From Leucobacter sp. (lineage in GTDB: Bacteria > Actinomycetota > Actinomycetes > Actinomycetales > Microbacteriaceae), in the NCBI GenBank assembly GCA_031178565.1, contig JAPSIU010000045.1, forward strand, positions 1-13,775: a DNA stretch of 13,775 nucleotides, in the 5' to 3' direction. Position 1 is the first letter of the stretch. Each line of letters starts with the position of its first letter. The notes beneath the pieces are model-generated. The model was given only the letters and a program-made list of their open reading frames with translations. It was not told the DNA's origin and did no database searches. Of this stretch, positions 1 to 5,584 are shown piece after piece. Made by a program: the position numbers and the translations under genes.

Positions 1-439
1 GGCGGTCCCGCGACACGACCCCGCCCTCGTCCTTGTAGTGGCGCCCGAAGGAGGCGGTCACGAAGTCGGGCGCCGCGTCGAGCAGCACCTCGTAGGTCGG
101 CGCGTCGTCGGCGAGCCGCGGAACCTGCTCGTTCGCCTCCGCGAGCGACTCCAGCACCGGATCGGTCCAGGAGGCCGTGCCGACCATACGGTCCTCGAGC
201 CCGAGCGAGAGCATGATCTCCGTGGAGTTCTGATCCAGTGAGACGACGCGCTGGGGCGCCGATTCGAACGTGAGCTCGCGTCCGCAGTTCTCGATCACGA
301 GCGGATACTCGGTCGTTCCCTCGCCGCCGCTCAGCTGCTCCTCCTCCGCGACGACCTCGGAGGCTCCGCACCCCGCGAGAGCGAGGACGGCCGCGCCGGC
401 GGCGAACAGAAAGGTGAGTCGCCTCGCGGTCATCGACAT
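1..439 (-). CDS. ABC transporter solute-binding lipoprotein, FecB/TroA-like (5' part; 3' end outside window)
   Basis: The minus strand encodes a protein starting MSMTARRLTFLFAAG with a lipoprotein signal: Arg-Arg, a hydrophobic stretch and the lipobox LALAGC with the lipidated Cys at residue 24. The mature part has a short acidic/Gly linker, then a segment containing ENCGRELTF, then APQRVVSLDQNSTEILLSLG, the usual opening of periplasmic-binding-protein fold II receptors for iron-siderophore, cobalamin or related cofactors. About 146 residues are visible, roughly the N-terminal lobe; the gene runs off position 1. ATG at 439 is preceded by GGAG ten nt upstream; an in-frame GTG at 445 and ATG at 433 are alternatives. 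The protein would sit on the outer face of the membrane and hand ligand to a permease expected beyond the window. The ligand cannot be named: siderophore is the default, an F420-precursor-type receptor is also possible. Confidence 0.85.
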   Translation of the reverse strand, partial: MSMTARRLTFLFAAGAAVLALAGCGASEVVAEEEQLSGGEGTTEYPLVIENCGRELTFESAPQRVVSLDQNSTEIMLSLGLEDRMVGTASWTDPVLESLAEANEQVPRLADDAPTYEVLLDAAPDFVTASFGRHYKDEGGVVSRDR

Positions 440-480
440 GCGCACTTCGCTCCAGATCCACTGAACATCAGATGAAGAGA

Positions 481-510
481 AGCGTAGCCTGCCCCAGCGC
501 GTGTGACCAA
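481..510 (-). promoter_or_regulatory. Candidate promoter of the solute-binding lipoprotein gene
   Basis: Read on the minus strand, TTGGTC (510-505) and TACGCT (486-481) are separated by 18 nt, a fair match to a housekeeping -35/-10 pair. It would give a 5' leader of about 35 nt ahead of the ATG at 439. I see no DtxR/IdeR-like iron box overlapping it, so iron control is not supported by the sequence. Confidence 0.4.
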
Positions 511-538
511 GCCCGCAATCCTGCGAATCTCCACCGTT

Positions 539-582
539 AGCAACGTACATTGACACGGTCGACTGAGCAATGTAAGTTGACA
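539..582 (+). promoter_or_regulatory. Core promoter overlapped by two direct-repeat operator candidates; leaderless start
   Basis: Two 17-bp direct repeats, AGCAACGTACATTGACA (539-555) and AGCAATGTAAGTTGACA (566-582), agree at 14 of 17 positions and start 27 bp apart. Inside each is an imperfect dyad of the form CAAnnTAnnTTG. The first copy supplies a perfect -35 box TTGACA (550-555); 17 nt later TAAGTT (573-578), in the second copy, can act as -10. Transcription would begin about 7 nt downstream, right at the ATG at 586, which lacks a Shine-Dalgarno, so the mRNA is probably leaderless. Repeats covering both core elements fit repression, most simply autoregulation by the HTH protein encoded next; that is inference. 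Confidence 0.55.
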
Positions 583-585
583 GTT

Positions 586-831
586 ATGGAATCGACACGG
601 ATCGCCACGGTCGCGGCGGATACGAGCGACCCGCGCGCGGGGCTCCGCGCGGTCGCCTCACTGCGCGTGCTGGCCGACGCGCTCGAGCTGCGCCAGGTCG
701 AAGCGGGTCTTCGCGCGGGGATGAGCTGGCAGGCCATCGCCGAGGCGCTCGGAGTGACGCGGCAGGCGGTCCACAAGAAGTACGCGAAGCGGATCGACCA
801 GAGCATCCCCGTCCCGAGGAGGAACGCATGA
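586..831 (+). CDS. Small helix-turn-helix DNA-binding protein, partner of the Clp-N gene
   Basis: An 81-residue protein starting MESTRIATVAADT. Residues about 20-45 form a helical, Ala/Leu/Arg-rich segment. Residues about 46-70, containing MSWQAIAEALGVTRQAVHKK, are a classic sigma-70 region 4/HTH-23-like helix-turn-helix, followed by a short basic tail. I chose the ATG at 586 because the family-like sequence begins there and a -10 box lies 7 nt upstream; a longer reading from 550 would start inside the promoter. The stop overlaps the next start (ATGA), and an AGGAGG at 817-822 serves that next gene, so the two are translationally coupled. Small HTH proteins of this kind commonly precede Clp-N-domain genes in actinobacteria and are presumed regulators; binding to the repeats at 539-582 is the obvious hypothesis, not shown. 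Confidence 0.8.
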   Translation: MESTRIATVAADTSDPRAGLRAVASLRVLADALELRQVEAGLRAGMSWQAIAEALGVTRQAVHKKYAKRIDQSIPVPRRNA

Positions 832-1648
832 GCAGGATCGCCGACGCAGCCTCCACCAGCCACCGGCTGTCGTTGGCGGCGATGGAGGAGGCCTCGCGCT
901 TCGGGCAGCGCACGGCCGACATCGATCACCTGCTCCTCGCCCTCGTCCTCAGCGAGCAGCCCGCCGGCCAGATGCTGCGCGGAGCCGGCATCACCCTGGA
1001 CGCCGCGCGCGAGGCGGTGGCCGAGCAGCACACGGCCCAGCTCGCGTCGATCGGCACCCGCGGCGACCGTCCGCCGGGCCGGGCGCGCTGTCGGGATCCT
1101 CGGAATCGTTCGTGCCGGCCCCCGTCGACGAGGTGTGGGCGCTGCTCGCCGACCCCGCGAGAATGCCCGAGTGGGATCCGGGCATCGGATCCGTGGAGAC
1201 CGCGACGGGCGCGGACGCCGCAGCATCATCGAGCACCACGGATGTCGCGGCCAACACGATCTCACCGGGCATCTCGGACGCCGCGGGTCCCCGTCCCGGC
1301 GTCGCCTGGACCGGTCTCGCGCGGACCGAGCGGCCCGACGGGGCGCCCATCAGGATCAAGCCGGAGTTCCGGCGGCAGCGGATCGAGCTCGTCGCTCGCG
1401 AGGAGGGCTCGCTGATCGCCTGGCGGTTCACCTACCCGGATGCCTCCCGGGCGAACACACGATCCGTCGAGATCGCCCTCGAGCCCGCGGCCGGAGGCGC
1501 ACGACTGACCATCACGCTCTCCTGGATCCGCAACCCTCGTCGTCGCGCGCTCCCGCTGCTCGGGCTGATCATGCGCCCGCTCGTCCGCTACGCGATCTGG
1601 ATGCAGCTCTCCCAGATCGGCGGCGGGATCAGCCGGGTCTTCCGGTAG
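828..1648 (+). pseudogene. Clp N-terminal domain / SRPBCC fusion gene, split by a frameshift with probable internal deletion
   Basis: The reading frame from ATG 828 (SD AGGAGG, 5-nt spacer) gives a good first Clp-N repeat, including FGQRTADIDHLLLAL, to about residue 75 (QLASIGTRG). It then becomes Arg/Pro-rich junk until a stop at 1415. In the +2 frame, coherent protein resumes near 1079 with GALSGSSESFVPAPVDEVW and continues as a complete SRPBCC/START-like lipid-binding domain to TAG 1646-1648 (ending GGGISRVFR). From memory of the family, these two parts are normally one polypeptide with a second Clp-N repeat between them. That repeat is missing here, so a non-triplet deletion around 1050-1080 best explains the shift. 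GTG 1112 could start the SRPBCC part alone, but it has no SD and cuts into the conserved segment. A truncated but expressed Clp-N half remains possible. Confidence 0.65.
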
Positions 1649-1705
1649 TGACGACTTCCAGGCGGATCGCAGCGCGGATCTCGGGGCGGCGGACCGGCGG
1701 ATCGG

Positions 1706-2371
1706 CTACAGGTGCAGCCGCTTGGCGAGCTCGTGGCGCACGTACGAGCCTCCCGCGAGCTGGAGCAGCGCCAGCGCGACGATGCTGAGTGCGCCGCAGA
1801 TGACCGACGGCAGCGGGTTCGTGACCCATCCGAGCAGGAGGAACACGATGGGCGCGAGCCCCAGCAGCACGGTGAGGCCGCTATAGACGATGTGCTCTCC
1901 CACCTCGGTCCGCATCACCCGGACCGTGATCAGCAGGGCGACGATGGACGACGCGCATACGATGGGCACGGCGTAGCTCAGCGACCAGCCGCGCCAGCCC
2001 GTGAGGTAGTCCCAGTACACGCACACCAGCCCGACCAGGACCACCAGGTACACGGTGCCCTTCGCCACGTTGCGCCGCTTCCGCACCGCCATCAGCACGA
2101 CGAGCCACATGGCGCTCACCCCGAGCCACACGGAGCGGAGGACCCCGATCCCGTCGAGCTCGCGCCGGAACAGCAGCTGGACGGCGAACGACACGAGGAT
2201 CACCGCGAGCGAGGTGAGGAAGAGGACCCGCAGCACCCGCCGCCGGGAGTACACGAGCGGCACCGCCGGAAGCGGGCTCCGCGTCGCGTCGCCCGCCACG
2301 GGGCCCGCGCATAGCGGGCATCGGGTCCAGGCGCCCTCGATGTCGACGGCGCACGCGCTGCAGCGCCTCAT
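1706..2371 (-). CDS. DUF6320-type membrane protein with N-terminal zinc ribbon
   Basis: 221 residues. The N-terminus carries two CxxC pairs (C4/C7 and C18/C21), a zinc-ribbon knuckle. Six hydrophobic segments follow at about 46-67, 77-96, 106-125, 134-153, 164-187 and 191-210, with a short basic C-terminus ending KRLHL. This is the layout of the DUF6320 family, which I recall as a companion of alcohol-acetyltransferase-like genes; no reaction is established. The ATG at 2371 overlaps the stop of the acyltransferase gene (ATGA), and GGAG lies 8 nt upstream, so it is the last, translationally coupled gene of the operon. By position and topology it may anchor the acyltransferase at the membrane or move its substrate or product, which is inference. 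The longer in-frame reading from 3160 lies wholly in another frame of the upstream gene and is not the start. Confidence 0.8.
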   Translation of the reverse strand: MRRCSACAVDIEGAWTRCPLCAGPVAGDATRSPLPAVPLVYSRRRVLRVLFLTSLAVILVSFAVQLLFRRELDGIGVLRSVWLGVSAMWLVVLMAVRKRRNVAKGTVYLVVLVGLVCVYWDYLTGWRGWSLSYAVPIVCASSIVALLITVRVMRTEVGEHIVYSGLTVLLGLAPIVFLLLGWVTNPLPSVICGALSIVALALLQLAGGSYVRHELAKRLHL

Positions 2372-3855
2372 GACGTCTGCTCCTGCTCCTGCTCGGCGAG
2401 CTCCTCTTCGGTCACCCGCGCCGCGGCGACCGTCACGGCGACGCCGCGGGCGGTGAGCAGCCGGGCGAACTCCCGGATGTGGTCGGTCTCGGTGAACGGC
2501 GACGTGAAGGTCACCGCGAGCACGCCGGCGTGGGTCACCGCGCAGAACTGCGGGCGGACGGCGGAGACGTGGAACAGCATCCGCCCCACGCGGGAGTCGG
2601 CCGGCTCGGGCAGGTTCACGCGGCCCAGGTTCGAGACCGCGACGCTCAAGCCCCGGTTGCTGCCCCAGTTGATCAGCCTCAGGATCGCGTCCTTGAGCGG
2701 GCGCGGCACGATCCTCAGGGCGGGTGCGCGTTCGAATCGGATGAACCTTCGCAGTTTCCGCTCGAGCGCCTCCGGGGTGACCTTCGGGCGGAACTGGCTC
2801 TCGAGCCCCCTGCAGACGGATCCGAGATCGTCGGCGCCGTCCCCGTAGGTGTGCTCGACCCGGATCGTCGCGAAGAAGTTCCGCGCCGAGGTCGAGGGGA
2901 AGAATTGGCGCAGGTTCACCGGGACCGAGGCCGCGAGGGTACGCGTCTTGCCCAGGCCGCCAGAGGACAGCCGGATCGACTCGAAGAACAGCGCGGTCAG
3001 ATACATCGTGAGGGTGACGCCCTCGGCTCGGGCCAGTGCGAGCGCCTCGCTCACGGGCATCGTGAGCTCGACGGCGCGCGTGCGATTGTCCGGGGTGCGA
3101 GTCCCTCCGACCCGGTGCACCCTTCTCCCCGACGGGGGGCGGAATCGATCGAGCCTCCACAGGACTCCGGAGTCCGGTCGCACGCCCTCCTCGGCGGCGA
3201 GCGCCGCCGGCGCCGCCTCGCGGCTGAACGCGGATCCCGAGTCGGTAGCCGCGCGCCGGCCGCGGGCCCGGCGGTCACCGCGCCGGGCCCGTCGGTCGCG
3301 CCGACGGCGTCGGAAATAGTGCGCGAAGCTGTCGGCGGCCAGTTCGTGCGTCGGCTCGGCCGCATCGGAAGCGGACCGCCCGGCGTCGGCCTCCTGGCCG
3401 GACGCGCCCGGTCGAGCCTCCTCATCGGCCGGCCCGGCCTCCCACAGCCGGACGTAGGCGGCCACCAGATCGGAGAGGAACCACAGCGCGCCGGTGCCGT
3501 CGGAGAGGGCGTGGAACACCTCGAGGCTGATCCGCCGGTGATGGTGCACCACCCGGAACAGCAGGTTTCGCCGATCCGCCTGGTAGACGGGCGCGCAGGT
3601 GTGCTGCGTCTCCGCGGCGACGAGCGGACGCAGATCGCTGTCCTGCAGGTAGTACCAGAACACGCCGCTCCGCAGCACCGCGTGATAGAGCGGGTACCGG
3701 TCGTACGTCGCGTCGAGCGCCTCCTGCAGCAGCAGCGGATCCACCTCATGATCCAGCTCGGCGCTCAGGCGGAACACCTTGGGATCGACGGTGCTGCGCG
3801 CCGCGAGGAAGATGTTCGAGGCGTTGTCGAGCCGGACCCAGGCCCGGCGGGTCAC
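2368..3855 (-). CDS. Condensation-fold acyltransferase (alcohol acetyltransferase-like)
   Basis: 495 residues, starting at a GTG that overlaps the hydrolase stop (GTGA), with GGGGGA 7 nt upstream. The N-terminus (ARSTVDPKVFRLSAELDHEV) and the FHALSDGTG motif place it in the CoA-dependent acyltransferase / NRPS-condensation superfamily. The HxxxD catalytic pair is H115 and D119, His being the general base that activates the acceptor hydroxyl or amine. The second lobe (about 250-470) contains a conserved-looking ASVPVNLRQFFPS and a segment AVSNLGRVNLPEP that would form the bridging or solvent-channel region. Between the lobes (about 141-235) lies a poorly conserved insert with a run of arginines at 182-201. 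Relatives include PapA5-type and alcohol acetyltransferases, which esterify lipids or alcohols. The acyl donor and acceptor here are unknown. It has no signal peptide, so it acts in the cytoplasm or at the inner membrane face. Confidence 0.8.
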   Translation of the reverse strand: MTRRAWVRLDNASNIFLAARSTVDPKVFRLSAELDHEVDPLLLQEALDATYDRYPLYHAVLRSGVFWYYLQDSDLRPLVAAETQHTCAPVYQADRRNLLFRVVHHHRRISLEVFHALSDGTGALWFLSDLVAAYVRLWEAGPADEEARPGASGQEADAGRSASDAAEPTHELAADSFAHYFRRRRRDRRARRGDRRARGRRAATDSGSAFSREAAPAALAAEEGVRPDSGVLWRLDRFRPPSGRRVHRVGGTRTPDNRTRAVELTMPVSEALALARAEGVTLTMYLTALFFESIRLSSGGLGKTRTLAASVPVNLRQFFPSTSARNFFATIRVEHTYGDGADDLGSVCRGLESQFRPKVTPEALERKLRRFIRFERAPALRIVPRPLKDAILRLINWGSNRGLSVAVSNLGRVNLPEPADSRVGRMLFHVSAVRPQFCAVTHAGVLAVTFTSPFTETDHIREFARLLTARGVAVTVAAARVTEEELAEQEQEQTS

Positions 3856-4817
3856 GTCGAGTCCCCCGGATCGCGGTGCTCGGCGACGGGGTCGTCGTCG
3901 TCGAGGAACGCGTTGATCACCTCGTACGCCTCCCTCAGCGCGCGGGAGAACCGGGGCAGGGCGATGAAGCCGTGGACCGCCCCGTCCACCCGGTGCATCC
4001 GCACCGCGTTCCCCGCCTGCGCGAGCGCGGCGCCGTAGGCCTCCCCCTCATCGCACAGCAGGTCGAGTTCCGCCGTGATCAGCAGGGTGTCGGGCTGCCC
4101 CGAGAGATCCTCCGCCATCAGCGGAGCGACCTGCGGGCGGCGGCGCTGCTCGGGATCCGGGACGTAGAGATCCAGGTAGTCCTGGACCTCGGTGCTCGTG
4201 AGCCGGTAGCCCCTGCCGTGCAGGCGGACGGAGGCGAACGGCGAGGTCGCGGGGTCGTGATCCCAGTGGGTCACCGGATAGAGCAGGATCTGCCGGCTCG
4301 CTCCTCGGTGACCGCTCTCGTGCAGCAGCAGAGAGACCGCGGCGGCGAGATTGCCGCCGGCGGAGTCGCCCACCAGCACGATCTTCTCCGCGTCGCCGGC
4401 ACCCACCCGTCCCGGGTCCTCCAGCAGCATCCGGGTGATGCGGGTGCAGTCCTGGAGGCCCGCGGGGAACGGGTGCTCCGGAGCCAACCGGTAGTCGACG
4501 GAGGCGACGACGCAGCCCGTGAGGTCCGCCATCGTGGAGCACGCCGGGGTGTAGCTCTCGATGTCGCCCGTGACCCAGCCGCCGCCGTGGAAGAAGAGGA
4601 GCACGTCGTCGCGACGCAGCTCCTTCGGCTGGAACACCCGCACCGGAACCCGGTCGCTCCCGTCGTCCGGCAGGGTCTGCCAGTCCGTCACCCGGTGCCC
4701 CGGCACGGGCAGCGCGGCCAGCTGGCGCTGGAGGCGCCGCACCTTCCCGTAGTCCTCGCGCATGTTGAGCCGCGGCGCGGCGAACAGGCTGAGCGCCGCC
4801 CGGAGCAGCCGGTTCAC
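3852..4817 (-). CDS. Alpha/beta hydrolase, hormone-sensitive-lipase family esterase
   Basis: 321 residues with all hallmarks of the bacterial HSL (family IV) carboxylesterases. These are the oxyanion-hole motif HGGG at 77-80, DYRLAPEHPFPA at 108-119, and the nucleophile elbow GDSAGG at 150-155 with Ser152. Asp252 lies in ELDLLCDEG and His282 in VHGF, completing the triad. It would hydrolyse, or in reverse transfer, short-to-medium acyl esters. It is first in a three-gene operon overlapping the acyltransferase by 4 nt, so it probably edits or supplies the acyl group or ester handled by that enzyme. The N-terminus (LLRAALSLFAAPRLN) is hydrophobic enough to touch the membrane but is not a clear signal peptide. 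The GTG start at 4817 has no good SD; it overlaps the stop of a 13-codon mini-ORF, which may explain its translation. The Met at residue 19 is an alternative start. Confidence 0.88.
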   Translation of the reverse strand: MNRLLRAALSLFAAPRLNMREDYGKVRRLQRQLAALPVPGHRVTDWQTLPDDGSDRVPVRVFQPKELRRDDVLLFFHGGGWVTGDIESYTPACSTMADLTGCVVASVDYRLAPEHPFPAGLQDCTRITRMLLEDPGRVGAGDAEKIVLVGDSAGGNLAAAVSLLLHESGHRGASRQILLYPVTHWDHDPATSPFASVRLHGRGYRLTSTEVQDYLDLYVPDPEQRRRPQVAPLMAEDLSGQPDTLLITAELDLLCDEGEAYGAALAQAGNAVRMHRVDGAVHGFIALPRFSRALREAYEVINAFLDDDDPVAEHRDPGDST

Positions 4818-4867
4818 GGGCGGCGACCGATCGTGCGGAGGGCGTGCGGTTCCATGCCCTCAGCTTA
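4814..4867 (-). other. Possible leaderless 13-residue mini-ORF coupled to the hydrolase gene, with its -10 box
   Basis: On the minus strand TAAGCT (4867-4862) resembles a -10 box, and 6 nt later comes ATG 4855. That ATG opens MEPHALRTIGRRP and stops at TGA 4816-4814, sharing GTGA with the hydrolase start. A leaderless transcript starting at this ATG would load ribosomes and re-initiate at GTG 4817, which lacks its own SD. I find no good -35, so this rests on spacing and the exact overlap. No regulatory peptide motif (codon runs for one amino acid) is visible. Confidence 0.3.
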
Positions 4868-4904
4868 GGGACCCCGCCGCGGTGGGCGCTCCGCGATCCC
4901 TGTG

Positions 4905-5100
4905 ACGCCGGGTCCGCGGGTTGCGGTCACGGGTTCGCGGGTTGGCGGGGTCGTGGGCTCACGGTCCCGCAGTCTCGCGGTCTGGCGGGTTCGCGGTCTC
5001 GCAGTCCGCGGGCGGCATGCCACTCGCGCCCGAGGCCTTCTCTCGCGCCCGAGGCTTTCAGCACGGGACACTTCCCTCGGGCGGAAACACTTCCCTCGGG
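4905..5100. repeat. Degenerate GC-rich tandem repeats and two pairs of 14-bp direct repeats
   Basis: From about 4905 to 5015 the plus strand repeats variants of GGGTTCGCGGG and GGTCTCGC many times: for example CGGGTTCGCGGGTTGGCGGG near 4930 and GGCGGGTTCGCGGTCTCGC near 4984. Next to this, CTCGCGCCCGAGGC occurs at 5023-5036 and 5042-5055, and ACACTTCCCTCGGG at 5068-5081 and 5087-5100, each pair 19 bp apart. The equal 19-bp offset suggests small local duplications by slippage. No transposase, att-like core or CRISPR-like constant spacer length is seen. Confidence 0.6.
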
Positions 5101-5138
5101 GACGAGCCGCGCGGTCCGGGTTCGAGCTCACACGTGCA

Positions 5139-5188
5139 GAGGATCGGCTCTTCCTTCGTCGCGGCTCGCGGCTACCGTGCCGATCCTC
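5139..5188. repeat. Perfect 10-bp inverted repeat with 30-nt loop
   Basis: GAGGATCGGC (5139-5148) is exactly complementary to GCCGATCCTC (5179-5188). The 30-nt loop is G/C-rich, and the left arm can alternatively close a smaller AGAG/CTCT hairpin (5138-5151). Neither strand has a U-run after the stem, so it is not a standard intrinsic terminator. It could be a structured RNA element or a protein-binding dyad; nothing decides between them. Confidence 0.5.
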
Positions 5189-5345
5189 AGCGAACGACAC
5201 CGCGGGAGCCGCCCCGACAGCAACAGTCGCCGGGTGAAATGCCCCGCTCCCGCGCGAGCGCACACCGGACGCCTTCGAGCGCTTCAAACGAGAAGACCCC
5301 CAACCCGAGAAATAAAATCCCAGGTCAGGGGCCATGTCATTCGCG

Positions 5346-5428
5346 TGCGCGAGGGGGGACTTGAACCCCCACGCCCTTGCGGGCACTGGCACCTGAAGCC
5401 AGCGCGTCTGCCATTCCGCCACTCGCGC
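5346..5428 (-). tRNA. tRNA-Leu (anticodon CAG)
   Basis: An 83-nt class II tRNA on the minus strand. The acceptor stem GCGCGAG (5428-5422) pairs with CTCGCGC (5353-5347), with A as discriminator at 5346. The D arm is TGGCGGAATGGCAGACGC, the anticodon loop CTTCAGG contains CAG, the variable arm is TGCCCGCAAGGGCGT, and the T arm GGGGGTTCAAGTCCCCC is perfect. CCA is not encoded, as is common in actinobacteria. It reads CUG, a heavily used Leu codon in this GC-rich genome. Its place directly upstream of fhaA, divergently oriented, matches the arrangement I recall around the mycobacterial fhaA-pknB cluster. Confidence 0.96.
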
Positions 5429-5467
5429 GCGTTGCTCTCCAAACGAGGCCGCTCAGACAACTCCCCA

Positions 5468-5497
5468 AGCTTAGCAGCATCACGACCCTCTCACCAA
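5468..5497 (-). promoter_or_regulatory. Candidate promoter of tRNA-Leu
   Basis: On the minus strand TTGGTG (5497-5492) and TAAGCT (5473-5468) are separated by 18 nt. The start would fall near 5461, about 33 nt ahead of the mature tRNA 5' end, a normal leader for processing by RNase P. Confidence 0.45.
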
Positions 5498-5504
5498 AGC
5501 GGGC

Positions 5505-5522
5505 TAAACTGCCGACTAAACT
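5505..5522 (+). promoter_or_regulatory. Two -10-like boxes ahead of fhaA
   Basis: TAAACT occurs twice, at 5505-5510 and 5517-5522, within 12 bp. Either is a good -10 element and would give a leader of roughly 55-70 nt to the fhaA GTG. No convincing -35 lies at the right distance, so the start site is uncertain. The same hexamer occurs ahead of pknB (12965-12970), which may point to a shared promoter class. Confidence 0.4.
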
Positions 5523-5584
5523 AAAGCAACCGAGGCAGCGACTGCGCTGCGAGCAACCGCGAGCAGGGAAGGCGAGACCGTCAC

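Larger units (their letters stand above)
4856..5345. other. Gene-free intergenic stretch between the hydrolase operon and tRNA-Leu
   Basis: About 490 bp without a believable gene. Open frames cross it on both strands, but their translations are low-complexity Arg/Gly/Ser/Pro text with no family resemblance and no SD. The left part (about 4905-5100) is repeat-rich. The middle has an inverted repeat (5139-5188). The right part (about 5280-5340) is relatively A-rich and includes CCCAACCCGAGAAATAAAA, which lies just downstream of the tRNA on its own strand. I cannot fold a convincing tRNA terminator there. Confidence 0.6.

Noticed and set aside
1649..1705. Convergent gap considered for a bidirectional terminator
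   Set aside because: Contains GCGGATC direct repeats but no stem with a U-run on either strand.
2479..4038. Long plus-strand open frame (519 codons) opposite the acyltransferase and hydrolase genes
   Set aside because: Translation is Arg/Gly/Pro-rich without domains. The minus-strand genes beneath it have complete catalytic motifs, and GC-rich third positions produce such shadow frames.
5023..5100. Repeat pairs considered as a CRISPR array
   Set aside because: Only two copies of each unit with spacers of 5 bp between them, and no cas genes; this is a local duplication.
5119..5126. GGTTCGAG, resembling a tRNA T-loop
   Set aside because: The flanks do not pair as a T stem and no acceptor or anticodon arm is near, so it is not a tRNA fragment.
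5290..5345. Possible intrinsic terminator after tRNA-Leu
   Set aside because: There is a T-rich stretch on the minus strand after CCCTGACCTGGG, but the stem is only about 3 bp, too weak to call.
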